Source: an uncultured bacterium (GTDB lineage Bacteria > Verrucomicrobiota > Kiritimatiellia > CAIKKV01 > CAITUY01). Taken from it: a stretch of DNA of 15,864 nt. Under the pieces are notes generated by a model. The model was not told the origin of the DNA and made no database searches. It saw nothing but the letters and a program-made list of their open reading frames with translations. Below, in pieces: positions 1 to 7,675 of this stretch. A program made the position numbers and the translations under genes. Location of the stretch: the NCBI GenBank assembly GCA_903934155.1, contig CAIZMS010000137.1, forward strand, positions 1 through 15,864, written 5' to 3'. The stretch's first letter is position 1. Each line of letters begins with the position of its first letter.

Positions 1-1
1 C

Positions 2-457
2 ACCCCGTTCATCCAGTTCATCAAGTACGGCATTGCCGGGGTACTCGCCACCCTCGTCCACATCACCCTCTTCTATTGGATGGCGTTGCAACTGCTGCCT
101 GCCCTGAACCAGCACGATGTCATCGCCTCCCTGCTGCATCTCACCGTCCCGGAAGTGTCACAGGGCATCCGAGCCCGTAATTCAATGATCGACAACACCG
201 TGGCGTTCCTGTTTTCCAACCTCACGGCCTACTTCATCAACATTCTCTGGGTGTTTGAGCGCGGTCGGCACCACCCCATCCTGGAATTCCTCTTCTTCTA
301 CGCCGTCTCGGGGGTCAGTATCGTGATCGGAAGCAGCCTGATGGGCTTTCTGATCCACAGTTTCGGAATGACCACCACCTCCGCCTTTTCGGCCAATATC
401 GTGGTCTCGTTGATGATCAATTTCTTCCTGCGCAAGCATGTTATTTTCAAGGACTAG
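2..457 (+). CDS. GtrA-like membrane protein (5' end missing)
   Basis: The reading frame is open from base 2, before the first ATG at 80, and the residues encoded upstream (FIQFIKYGIAGVLATLVHI) are the usual first membrane segment of the GtrA family. The gene therefore starts outside the window. Three further hydrophobic segments follow, and the C-terminus (NFFLRKHVIFKD) is the family's typical ending, so the 3' end is complete. GtrA-family proteins are small four-helix inner-membrane proteins. They are thought to help move or present polyprenyl-linked sugars for cell-surface polysaccharide or teichoic acid decoration. Only 9 bases separate it from pgpA, so the two are probably co-transcribed, which suits a role at the membrane. 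The family call is firm. The substrate cannot be read from the sequence. Confidence 0.85.
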   Translation, partial: TPFIQFIKYGIAGVLATLVHITLFYWMALQLLPALNQHDVIASLLHLTVPEVSQGIRARNSMIDNTVAFLFSNLTAYFINILWVFERGRHHPILEFLFFYAVSGVSIVIGSSLMGFLIHSFGMTTTSAFSANIVVSLMINFFLRKHVIFKD

Positions 458-466
458 CGAACCACA

Positions 467-955
467 ATGACCTTCGCCCGAAAAATCGCCGTCTGGCTCT
501 CCACCGGATTCGGACTCGGATACAGCCCCATTATTCCGGGAACCATCGGATCCCTGCCGGGGATCCCCCTGGTCTGGGCCATCCAGAATGCGGGACGCGG
601 ACTGGGCCACGAGGTCGCCTTTCACATCGCGACCGCCACCGCGCTCGCCCTCCTCGCCATTCCCCTCTGCTCAGCCGGAGAACGGGCGGCGGGTCAAAAG
701 GATCCGCATTGCGTGGTCGCGGACGAGTACCTGACCTTCCCCATCAGCATGATCGGGATCCCCTTTTCCCCCCTCATGATTGGAATTTCCTTCGTCACCA
801 ACCGCATCCTCGACATCCTCAAGCCCTGGCCCGCGCGGCAGATCCAGGCGCTTCCCGGCGGCTGGGGAATCACCCTGGACGATGTTTTCTCCGCCTCCTA
901 CAGCCTGGCGCTGAACCACCTGGCCCTCTGGGTGCTCACCCGCGCCGGTTATTGA
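467..955 (+). CDS. pgpA: Phosphatidylglycerophosphatase A
   Basis: This 162-residue protein is predicted to remove the phosphate from phosphatidylglycerophosphate to give phosphatidylglycerol, the last step of PG synthesis at the inner membrane. Family motifs are visible in order: a glycine-rich N-terminal block with PGTIGSLPG (about residues 25-32), an acidic block with VVADEYLTF (about 84-92), and a C-terminal block RILDILKPWPARQIQ followed by GGWGITLDD (about 108-137). The usual DE-V-(V/A)-G block is altered here to DEYLTF, but the acidic residues that would bind metal are kept. The length matches the family. The ATG at 467 has only a weak, distant Shine-Dalgarno sequence (AGGA inside the gtrA end), so it may depend on translational coupling with the gene before it. 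Confidence 0.88.
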   Translation: MTFARKIAVWLSTGFGLGYSPIIPGTIGSLPGIPLVWAIQNAGRGLGHEVAFHIATATALALLAIPLCSAGERAAGQKDPHCVVADEYLTFPISMIGIPFSPLMIGISFVTNRILDILKPWPARQIQALPGGWGITLDDVFSASYSLALNHLALWVLTRAGY

Positions 956-1032
956 CGCTATCTGCTTGAACTCACCACAAGCCCTGTGCCATTATTCTTT
1001 GAATTTTTTTGCCACAGGAATTTTTGCCAAAT

Positions 1033-1037
1033 AAGGA
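1033..1037 (+). promoter_or_regulatory. Shine-Dalgarno site deciding the ackA start
   Basis: AAGGA lies 7 bases before the ATG at 1045. The same frame is open further upstream, from a TTG at 1009, but that codon has no ribosome-binding site, and starting there would add twelve residues before the conserved N-terminus. Confidence 0.7.
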
Positions 1038-1044
1038 AGTGATT

Positions 1045-2307
1045 ATGCCCCATCGTGCGCCGGTCAATGTGCTTGTCGTCAACGCGGGGAGCTCTTCCCT
1101 GAAATTCACCATGTACGCCATGGATCAGGAGAAGTTTCTCGCCCGCGGCATTGTGGAACGCATCGGCCTCAACGAACCGTTTCTGAAATATGAACGGCAC
1201 GATGGAAAAAACTTCAAGGAACAGGCTCTTGTGGCGACCCATGAGGAGGCGCTCGAACTGGTCTGCGCCAAACTGGTGGATCCCGAGGTCGGGGTGCTGG
1301 CCAGCCTGATGGATGTGGAGGCCATCGGCCACCGCGTGGTTCATGGCGGCGAAAATTTCCACGACTCGGTCATCGTGACCAACGAAGTCAAAAACAACAT
1401 CCGGGAATGCTCCAGCCTGGCCCCCCTTCACAACCCGCCGAATCTGGGGGGAATCGAGGCCTGCGAACAGGTGTTCGAGGATGTCCCCAATGTGGCGGTA
1501 TTCGACACGGCGTTCCATCACTCCATGCCCGCATCATCCTACCTTTACGCCATTCCGTATGATTACTACGAGAAATTCGGCATCCGCAAATATGGCTTCC
1601 ACGGCACCTCTCACAAATTCGTCTCCTACGCCACGGCCAACCTCCTCGGCGCACCTCTCGGCGAACTGAAACTGATCACCGCCCACCTCGGCAATGGGGC
1701 CAGCATCACCGCCGTTGAGCGCGGCAATGTCCTCGACACCAGCATGGGAATGACCCCCCTTAACGGACTGGTCATGGGAACCCGCTGCGGAGACATCGAT
1801 CCCGCCGTGGTTCTCTACCTCGCCCGCCGGGGTATGACGCCCGATGACATTGACCGGCTGCTGAACAAATGCAGCGGATTGCTCGGCGTTTCAGGCATCG
1901 GCAGCGGCGACATGCGCGACAATATCACCGCCTCCCAGGCCGGAAACATGCAGGCCCAGCGCGCCATCCGAATGTTCGTTCAGCGCCTCGTCAGCTACAT
2001 CGGCTCCTACTTCACCATCCTGGGCGGAGCCGATGCGGTGGTTTTTACAGGCGGAATCGGCGAAAACAGCGTGTATATCCGCGAACAGGTCATCTCCAAA
2101 CTGGGTTGCCTCGGGTGCCATCTGGATCCCGATAAAAACCGGCAAACCCTGGGAAAACCGGCGATCATCAGCACCAGCGACAGCAAGCTGAAGGCCATTG
2201 TGATGCCCACGAATGAAGAACTTATGATCGCACGGGAAACCGTCCGACTCCTGACCATTCCCTCCAAGGCCATTCCCGCCCCCCACTCATCAACCCCTTC
2301 CGCATAA
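1045..2307 (+). CDS. ackA: Acetate kinase
   Basis: This cytoplasmic enzyme interconverts acetyl phosphate plus ADP with acetate plus ATP and usually gives ATP by substrate-level phosphorylation. The 420-residue length is slightly above the family's roughly 400. The residues known from the Methanosarcina enzyme all appear with a constant offset of six: Asn13 (VVNAGSSSLKF), Arg97 (GHRVVHGGE), Asp154 (VFDTAFHHSMP), His186 (GFHGTSH) and Arg247 (MGTRCGDIDP). A C-terminal NEELMIARET motif at about residue 390 supplies the last active-site glutamate. The protein is therefore probably catalytically intact. The ATG at 1045 was chosen for its Shine-Dalgarno site. The tail after about residue 400 is Pro/Ser-rich and not conserved. 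pta follows after 25 bases, the classic pairing of the two enzymes. Confidence 0.97.
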   Translation: MPHRAPVNVLVVNAGSSSLKFTMYAMDQEKFLARGIVERIGLNEPFLKYERHDGKNFKEQALVATHEEALELVCAKLVDPEVGVLASLMDVEAIGHRVVHGGENFHDSVIVTNEVKNNIRECSSLAPLHNPPNLGGIEACEQVFEDVPNVAVFDTAFHHSMPASSYLYAIPYDYYEKFGIRKYGFHGTSHKFVSYATANLLGAPLGELKLITAHLGNGASITAVERGNVLDTSMGMTPLNGLVMGTRCGDIDPAVVLYLARRGMTPDDIDRLLNKCSGLLGVSGIGSGDMRDNITASQAGNMQAQRAIRMFVQRLVSYIGSYFTILGGADAVVFTGGIGENSVYIREQVISKLGCLGCHLDPDKNRQTLGKPAIISTSDSKLKAIVMPTNEELMIARETVRLLTIPSKAIPAPHSSTPSA

Positions 2308-2332
2308 CCCGAACCCCGAAAGGCCTGCCACC

Positions 2333-3343
2333 ATGTCACTTCTCGACACCCTAATCCCAAAAGCCCGCGCCGCCCGCCGCACCCTCGTCCTCCCCGAAGG
2401 GCACGACCCGCGCATCATGCATGCGGCCGCCAAGATTGCCAAGCAGGGAATCGCCGCCCATGTTATCGTCCTGGCCACCCCGGAGGAGGCCGTTAAATCC
2501 GGCGCCGGCGTATCGCTCGAGGGGCTTCCCGTCACTGTCCTCAACATTCCAGAGTCTCCCGACTTCGAGCGAATGACTCAGGCTTTCTTTGAATTGCGCA
2601 AGCATAAGGGAATGACCCTGGAAGTCTCCCGAAAGACCCTTCTCGATCGCCTCTATTTCGGAAACATGATGGTTCGCCTCGGCCTGGCCGACGGCATGGT
2701 GGCCGGCAGCATCGCGTCTACCCCCGACATGGTCAGGGCCGCCTTCCAATGCGTCGGAACGGCACCCGGCATCAAGACGGGAAGCAGTTTCTTCGCCATG
2801 GAACTGGCGCACCCCACCCTGTCCGGAGATTCTGTTCTTTTCTACGCGGATTCGGGCGTCAATCCGGACCCGACAGCGGAACAACTCGTGGATATTGCCG
2901 TGGCAACCATTCATTCCCACAAGGCGCTGATCGGCGGCCAGGCCCGTGTGGCCATGCTCTCCTTCTCCACCCGGGGAAGCGCCGCGCATCCGATGGTGGA
3001 TAAAATGGTCAGGGCCACGGAACTCACCAAGGCGCGAATCGCTGAACTCGGCTTGAATGCGGTGGTCGATGGCGAACTCCAGGTGGACGCCGCCATCGTT
3101 CCCGGTGTGGCCGCCAAGAAATGTCCCGACAGCCCGCTCAAGGGCGGGGCCAATATCCTGATCTTCCCGGACCTCCAGTCGGGCAATATCTCCTACAAAA
3201 TTACGGAACGCCTCGCCGGGGCCATTGCCTACGGCCCGGTCATGCAGGGCTTGGCAAAACCGGTCAACGACCTCTCCCGTGGCTGCACCGATGATGACAT
3301 TGTCGGGGTCGCCGCCATTACCGTCTGTCAATCCATTGGATAA
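2333..3343 (+). CDS. pta: Phosphate acetyltransferase (short form)
   Basis: The enzyme exchanges phosphate and CoA between acetyl-CoA and acetyl phosphate, and with AckA it links acetyl-CoA to acetate and ATP. At 336 residues it is the short class, made only of the PTA_PTB catalytic domain and lacking the N-terminal P-loop/DRTGG extension of the E. coli enzyme. Recognisable blocks are LVLPEGHDPRIMHAA near the N-terminus, GMVAGSIASTPDMVRAA (about 121-137), FYADSGVNPDPTAEQL (about 166-181), MLSFSTRGSAAHP (about 207-219), and a C-terminal run containing VDGELQVDAAIVP and GGANILIFPDLQSGNI. An AAAGG site precedes the ATG at suitable spacing. Together with ackA it points to a fermentative or acetogenic-style energy metabolism, or to acetate use. 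Confidence 0.96.
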   Translation: MSLLDTLIPKARAARRTLVLPEGHDPRIMHAAAKIAKQGIAAHVIVLATPEEAVKSGAGVSLEGLPVTVLNIPESPDFERMTQAFFELRKHKGMTLEVSRKTLLDRLYFGNMMVRLGLADGMVAGSIASTPDMVRAAFQCVGTAPGIKTGSSFFAMELAHPTLSGDSVLFYADSGVNPDPTAEQLVDIAVATIHSHKALIGGQARVAMLSFSTRGSAAHPMVDKMVRATELTKARIAELGLNAVVDGELQVDAAIVPGVAAKKCPDSPLKGGANILIFPDLQSGNISYKITERLAGAIAYGPVMQGLAKPVNDLSRGCTDDDIVGVAAITVCQSIG

Positions 3344-3354
3344 AAAATGTTTGC

Positions 3355-3359
3355 AAGGA
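3355..3359 (+). promoter_or_regulatory. Shine-Dalgarno site favouring the GTG at 3367
   Basis: AAGGA lies 7 bases before the GTG at 3367 but only 1 base before the in-frame GTG at 3361. The downstream GTG is therefore the more likely start of the kinase gene. The two choices differ by two residues. Confidence 0.5.
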
Positions 3360-3366
3360 TGTGACT

Positions 3367-5166
3367 GTGCTCAATGATGACAATACATCTCTTGTAGATG
3401 GAAAATACGCCATCGGTGACCTCATTGATCTGAACGAGCTTCGTCGGATTTTCGAGCGGTTTACCGATGCCACCGGTTTTACCATTGGATTTCTGGATCA
3501 CCCTGGCATGAACATCCTGATTGCCACGGGATGGAAGGATCTCTGCACCAAAATCCACCGGAATTGCCCCCTTTCCGCAGAGAATTGCGTTCGAAGCAAC
3601 CAGCACCTGTTGAACAGCCTTGACGTACCCGGAAAACTGTTGATCGAACGGTGCGAAAACGGGCTTGTGGACTGCGCATTCCCCATTTTCGTCAAAGGAA
3701 AACACGTTGCGAGCCTGGCCACGGGACAACTTCTGACCGAAAAACCAGACCTCGATAAGTTCAGACAACAAGCCAGACACTTTGGAGTCGACGAAAAAAC
3801 GTACATGGATGCCCTTGCGGAAATCCCCATCGTTTCCGAGGAAAAACTCCGAAGCGTGACGACGTTTCTGGGCGAGATGGCCCTTGTATTCTCGCAACTC
3901 GGCTATGCGCACCTGGTAATCAAAGAAAATGCCGAGCGTCTCGAACAAGAGATTGCGACCCGGAAACTGGCGGAAGAGCGGCAACGAAAATCGGAAGAGC
4001 AACTGCAGCAGGCCCAGAAAATTGAATCGATCGGCCGGCTTGCGGGGGGCATCGCCCATGACTTCAACAACATGCTGGGCGTCATTCTCGGCCACACCGA
4101 AATCGCCTTGGAACAGGTGGATCCCGCTCTACCCCTTCACGCCGAACTGAACGAAATCCAAAAGGCGGCCAGGCGTTCCGCCGACCTGACCCGACAATTA
4201 CTGGCCTTTAGCCGAAAACAGCCCATCGTCCCCAAAGTGCTGGACCTGAACGAAACCGTAGCAGGCATGTTGACCATGCTTCGCAGGCTCATCGGGGAAC
4301 ACATCAATCTCACCTGGCAGCCGGGTGCAGGCCTGTGCCGGGTCAAAATGGATCCCTCGCAGATTGACCAGATTTTGACAAACCTTTGTGTCAACTCCCG
4401 CGATGCCATCACCCGGACCGGAAACATTACTGTCAGATCGGATAACATCACCCTGGGGGAAGCCTACTGTGCCGATCATCTGGACGCCGTTCCGGGACAG
4501 TATGTGCTTCTGGAAGTAATCGATGATGGCTGCGGCATGAAAAAGAATATCCTCGCCCATGTCTTCGAGCCCTTCTTCACCACCAAGGAACTCGGCAAAG
4601 GTTCGGGCCTTGGCCTTTCCACCGTCTACGGGATCGTCACGCAAAACAAGGGCTCCATCACGGCCAACAGCGAATCCGGAAAAGGCACAACGATCTCGAT
4701 CTACCTTCCTTATTTTGAAGGAACCCCCACCCCCACCATCGATGATATCGAAACGGAAGCCCCCACAGGGCAAGGCGAAATAGTTCTGGTCGTGGAGGAT
4801 GAGCCCTCTATGCGCCTCACCTGTAGCCGGTTCCTGGAAACACTCGGATACACGGTTCTGGTGGCAGACACCCCGGCGGCGGCCCAGGATATCGTGGCAC
4901 GAAATCCGGGAGGAATTCACCTCCTGCTGACCGATATCCTCATGCCCGGCATGAATGGCCCGGATCTGGCTCACTCTTTAATATCGCTCGACCCAAACCT
5001 GAAGTGTCTCTTTATGTCGGGCTACACGCCTACCGAAATCATTCCCCTTATCGCACCGGGGGAAAAGGTATTTTTTATCCAAAAACCATTTTCCCGAAAA
5101 GAGCTTGCCGTCAAGGTGAGGGAAGTGTTGAGAACGCGGCCATCAGATCACAACGCGGGAATCTAA
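3367..5166 (+). CDS. PocR-domain hybrid histidine kinase with receiver domain
   Basis: This 599-residue sensor has no signal peptide or membrane segment, so it should be cytoplasmic. Domains in order: a PocR sensory domain (about 16-180) with the family cysteines (LCTKI, ENCVRSN, ERCENGLVDCAFPI) and a GQLL ending; a charged helical linker (about 183-222); a HisKA domain with the phospho-accepting His231 in GGIAHDFNNM; an HATPase domain with Asn343 (N box), DDGCGM from 386 and GSGLGL at 412-417; and a receiver domain (about 470-590) with Asp523 in LLTDILMPGMNG and a Lys in IQKPFSRKE. All key catalytic residues are present. PocR is a PAS-related domain that binds small molecules such as carbon-source metabolites. 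The gene lies 23 bases after pta and 7 before an FHA gene. No DNA-binding partner is visible, so the output is unknown. Confidence 0.92.
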   Translation: MLNDDNTSLVDGKYAIGDLIDLNELRRIFERFTDATGFTIGFLDHPGMNILIATGWKDLCTKIHRNCPLSAENCVRSNQHLLNSLDVPGKLLIERCENGLVDCAFPIFVKGKHVASLATGQLLTEKPDLDKFRQQARHFGVDEKTYMDALAEIPIVSEEKLRSVTTFLGEMALVFSQLGYAHLVIKENAERLEQEIATRKLAEERQRKSEEQLQQAQKIESIGRLAGGIAHDFNNMLGVILGHTEIALEQVDPALPLHAELNEIQKAARRSADLTRQLLAFSRKQPIVPKVLDLNETVAGMLTMLRRLIGEHINLTWQPGAGLCRVKMDPSQIDQILTNLCVNSRDAITRTGNITVRSDNITLGEAYCADHLDAVPGQYVLLEVIDDGCGMKKNILAHVFEPFFTTKELGKGSGLGLSTVYGIVTQNKGSITANSESGKGTTISIYLPYFEGTPTPTIDDIETEAPTGQGEIVLVVEDEPSMRLTCSRFLETLGYTVLVADTPAAAQDIVARNPGGIHLLLTDILMPGMNGPDLAHSLISLDPNLKCLFMSGYTPTEIIPLIAPGEKVFFIQKPFSRKELAVKVREVLRTRPSDHNAGI

Positions 5167-5173
5167 ACCCTCT

Positions 5174-5977
5174 ATGCCCTATCGAATCATCATCCTGAAC
5201 GGCGAACAGCGTGGCGAAAGAGTCGAGGTCTCCGAAGCCCCCCTCGTGATCGGGAAAGCGACCTCCTGCCCCCTACGGGTCAGCGATCCCGACTGCGGGG
5301 AGGCCCATGCTGAGTTATCCCGGAAGGGCGGAGACTTGTTTATTAAAAGTCTCGGCGAGCCCCTTATCATTCAGGTCAATGAGAGGGTTCTCGACGAGAG
5401 CCCCTTGAAAAATGGGGATGTGGTCCAGATCGGGACAACTCGGTTTTTTATACAGGAATTTTCAGAGCCCGGCCTATGGGAAACATTTTCCCGCCTGAGA
5501 AATAAAAGAATCTGGCTCACGGTGGGGATCCCACTCCTACTGGTGTCGGCAATGACCCTCCTCACCCGTTTCCAGCATGATAAGCCCACCGTGGCGCCCG
5601 CCCCTGCCCCGATCATCGCGCCCAGTCCTGTAACGACCTCCGCGGGGCCAGACGACAGCGTCGTGACCAATGTGCCTCGGATCCGGATCGACCCCTCCGT
5701 TACCCTGACCACAAAGCCTCCTGAACTGGCTGAAGCCACCCTGGTGCTGGATAGCCTGAAAACCAATCCGATCACCGAAACTCTTGAAGCGGCCCGCATC
5801 GAATTAGAACGAGGCACCCAGTTTCTTTTTGAAAAATCAGCAAAGGAAAGCAACATCACCAACCGACGGGAAGAAGCCACCACAGCCCTGACCCGGGCTG
5901 AGGAATCCCTTCGGACGGATGCGGCAAAACCTACCCCGGAAGCACTCCCCGCTCCAGACGTCTCAACCCAAAAATGA
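5174..5977 (+). CDS. FHA-domain protein with one membrane segment
   Basis: The protein has 267 residues. Residues 1-95 form an FHA-like fold: a VIGKATSCPLRVSD strand pair, an EAHAELSR block and a late NGDVVQIGTTRFFI strand. FHA domains normally bind phosphothreonine, but here the usual binding Arg is Lys (IGK), and the Ser of the S-R-x-H motif is replaced (CGEAHAE). Phosphopeptide binding is therefore uncertain. One membrane helix (about 113-132, IWLTVGIPLLLVSAMTLL) follows. The remaining 135 residues, presumably periplasmic, are Pro/Ala/Thr-rich and then helical (EAARIELERGTQFLFEKS). The N-terminal FHA domain would face the cytoplasm. It sits between the hybrid kinase (7 bases before) and a glycosyltransferase (4-base ATGA overlap), so it may link signalling to envelope work, but this is inferred from position only. 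Confidence 0.8.
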   Translation: MPYRIIILNGEQRGERVEVSEAPLVIGKATSCPLRVSDPDCGEAHAELSRKGGDLFIKSLGEPLIIQVNERVLDESPLKNGDVVQIGTTRFFIQEFSEPGLWETFSRLRNKRIWLTVGIPLLLVSAMTLLTRFQHDKPTVAPAPAPIIAPSPVTTSAGPDDSVVTNVPRIRIDPSVTLTTKPPELAEATLVLDSLKTNPITETLEAARIELERGTQFLFEKSAKESNITNRREEATTALTRAEESLRTDAAKPTPEALPAPDVSTQK

Positions 5978-6801
5978 AAGACCAACCCGCCATGCGTGAA
6001 AAAATATCCGCCTGCATTCTCACGTTCAACGAAGAGCGCAAAATCGCCCGGTGCCTCGAAAGCCTCATCTGGTGCGACGAGATCATCGTTCTGGACAGTT
6101 ACAGCACCGACAAAACAATGGAAATCTGCCGGAATTTCACCCCCCATGTTCACCAGTGCGAATGGCGGGGCTATGTGGGACAGCGAAACACGGTGCGGGA
6201 GTATGCCACCAATCCCTGGGTCCTGTTCATGGATTCAGACGAGGAGGTCTCCCCGGCACTTCGTGACGAAATTCTTGCGGAGTTTGAAAATCGTACCGGA
6301 AAATATATTGGCTATGAATTTCCCCGCCAAGTCTATTACCTAGGCCGCTGGATCCGGCATGGGGAATGGTATCCCGATGTGAAATTGAGGCTCTTTAAAA
6401 AGGATTTCGGCCGAACCGAGGGCCAGGAACCTCACGACAAGGTGGTCGTCCGGGGTCCCGTTAAGCGCCTGACCAACCCTATCTGGCATTACACTTACGA
6501 TGATCTTTCGGATCACATCAACACGCTGAACCGCTTTTCCACCATCACGGCACAACACCGTTATGCCCAAGGCGAGAAATTCTTCTGGCTGGACATGCTC
6601 ACACACCCCTTCTTTCGCTTTTTCAAGGGGTATTTCCTCCGAAGCGGTTTTCTAGACGGCCGCCATGGACTGGCCATCGCCATGATGGCCTCCTACGGAG
6701 CCTTTCTCAAGTATGCCAAGCAATGGGAGCTGATTCTCAAGCACCGGGATCAGTACAAGGAACTGCCCGACCGCAACGCCATGAAAAAGGGCTATCAATA
6801 A
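5974..6801 (+). CDS. Family 2 glycosyltransferase, WaaE/KdtX-like
   Basis: This 275-residue GT-A fold enzyme is predicted to transfer a sugar from a nucleotide donor to lipopolysaccharide core or another envelope glycan on the cytoplasmic face. Visible motifs are the N-terminal ISACILTFNEERKIARCLESL, the donor-binding EIIVLDSYSTDKT, and the metal-binding Asp87-Ser-Asp89 in VLFMDSDEEVSP. The region RRLFKKDFGR-like (LRLFKKDFGRTEGQEPHDKV) and WHYTYDDLSDHINTLNRFST are typical of the WaaE/KdtX subfamily (beta-1,4-glucosyltransferase-like). The ATG at 5974 overlaps the FHA stop codon, so translation is probably coupled. An alternative ATG at 5992 would lose only six residues. Its last 65 bases overlap the 3' end of the exosortase on the other strand. 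The sugar and acceptor are not known. Confidence 0.9.
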   Translation: MKDQPAMREKISACILTFNEERKIARCLESLIWCDEIIVLDSYSTDKTMEICRNFTPHVHQCEWRGYVGQRNTVREYATNPWVLFMDSDEEVSPALRDEILAEFENRTGKYIGYEFPRQVYYLGRWIRHGEWYPDVKLRLFKKDFGRTEGQEPHDKVVVRGPVKRLTNPIWHYTYDDLSDHINTLNRFSTITAQHRYAQGEKFFWLDMLTHPFFRFFKGYFLRSGFLDGRHGLAIAMMASYGAFLKYAKQWELILKHRDQYKELPDRNAMKKGYQ

Positions 6802-7627
6802 GCGACACGGCATAGACCACCGTCAGGGCCAGGAGATAGACCACCGTTCCCAACCCCTCATGGATGAGGCCGTACCCGAACTCCGTCCTCAGGGTGGCCA
6901 TGGTGATGGCCACGATCCGGATCACATTAAACGCCAGTCCGATAACGGCGGCGGCCCCCACCTTCAGAATCACGCCGACCCAGGAAACCCGGCGCCGCAG
7001 GGCAATGATCAGGGCGAGAACCACAGACGATAAAAGAATGCCAAACCCGTTGCATTCGGTCGCAACATTAAATATCCCCGCCCCTTTTTCCGCTACCAGA
7101 ATCACCTGAAACGGATCCGCCTCAACCACCATATCGGCACGAATTCCCAAGTTCGGAAGGATCCCGACTGAAACCCGGCCTGCCAGCAGGCGAAGCCATT
7201 CATCCAGCTGGGGCACCCACACCAGAAGAGCGACCATGGCGCCAAACCCCGCCAGCGCCGGGTAAAACGCGATCGTCCCCTTCCGTCCGAAACAAAACGA
7301 GAGCAAGGCCCCGATGTTCAGGCAAAGCCCCAAAACCGCCAGAGGCCAGACCTGCGCAAGCGATGCCGCCGCAAGGGCCAGGCAGGACAATCCGAAAAGA
7401 AACAACCCGTGGGTATTGATGGTCGGTTTGAAATAGTCTGCCCGCGCGGCCGTCCGGAACCCATCCCAAAACGCCACTCCCAACAAAACGAAAGCATTCA
7501 GCGCCTGGGTCGTCCGGGATCCCGCCTCCCACAGCCCGCCAACCAGCGGCCCGTAAGCAATCACGGCTACCAACAGGACAACGGACAGGAAGAATACCGT
7601 GTCCCAGTTATAATGTTTCGGCTCCAT
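6737..7627 (-). CDS. Exosortase/archaeosortase family protein
   Basis: This 296-residue polytopic membrane protein has about eight hydrophobic segments. The three residues that define the family are present in the expected order: Cys192 in ATECNGFGILLSS, Arg237 in NVIRIV (with Asn234), and His256 in LIHEGLG. Exosortases are membrane transpeptidase-like enzymes. They recognise a short C-terminal sorting signal (often PEP-CTERM) on secreted proteins, and they usually serve organisms that make extracellular polysaccharide. No EpsI partner domain is fused. None of the complete proteins in this window carries a recognisable sorting tail, so the targets lie elsewhere. The ATG at 7627 follows an in-frame stop and is the only good start, but there is no clear Shine-Dalgarno site. 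It is the last gene of the minus-strand run, 48 bases after the UPF0210 gene, and the 3' end overlaps the glycosyltransferase gene. Confidence 0.88.
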   Translation of the reverse strand: MEPKHYNWDTVFFLSVVLLVAVIAYGPLVGGLWEAGSRTTQALNAFVLLGVAFWDGFRTAARADYFKPTINTHGLFLFGLSCLALAAASLAQVWPLAVLGLCLNIGALLSFCFGRKGTIAFYPALAGFGAMVALLVWVPQLDEWLRLLAGRVSVGILPNLGIRADMVVEADPFQVILVAEKGAGIFNVATECNGFGILLSSVVLALIIALRRRVSWVGVILKVGAAAVIGLAFNVIRIVAITMATLRTEFGYGLIHEGLGTVVYLLALTVVYAVSLIDSPFSWRCGRAVPCTDPGA

Positions 7628-7630
7628 AAG

Positions 7631-7660
7631 TCAGTATTCAGAACGGAAATCAGTGTTCAG
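7631..7660. repeat. Short imperfect direct repeat
   Basis: The 11-base unit TCAGTATTCAG (7631-7641) is repeated as TCAGTGTTCAG (7650-7660) with one change, 8 bases apart. The second copy provides the left arm of the hairpin next to it. This may be the remains of a short intergenic repeat family. Confidence 0.55.
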
Positions 7661-7672
7661 AAGCTGAACACT
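7652..7672 (+). terminator. Perfect hairpin with + strand T-run between UPF0210 and exosortase genes
   Basis: AGTGTTCAG (7652-7660) and CTGAACACT (7664-7672) pair perfectly around an AAG loop. Read on the + strand, CTTTTAATT follows, as in an intrinsic terminator, although the stem is short and only moderately GC-rich. Read on the minus strand, the direction of the flanking genes, the following bases are GATTTCCG, a poor U-run. It may therefore stop antisense read-through, protect the 3' end of the UPF0210 message, or be an RNA-processing site. It begins 3 bases after the UPF0210 stop codon. Confidence 0.4.
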
Positions 7673-7675
7673 CTT

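Noticed and set aside
966..995. Possible promoter before ackA, TTGAAC with CATTAT 18 bases later
   Set aside because: Each box matches only four of six bases. This is not enough to call it, though the 89-base gap could well hold a promoter.
983..1018. Inverted repeat CCTGTG...CACAGG before ackA
   Set aside because: The 6-bp stem with a 24-base loop is expected by chance and has no terminator-like T-run after it.
2351..3331. 326-codon open frame on the - strand
   Set aside because: It mirrors the pta gene. The product is Gly/Asp/His-rich without motifs.
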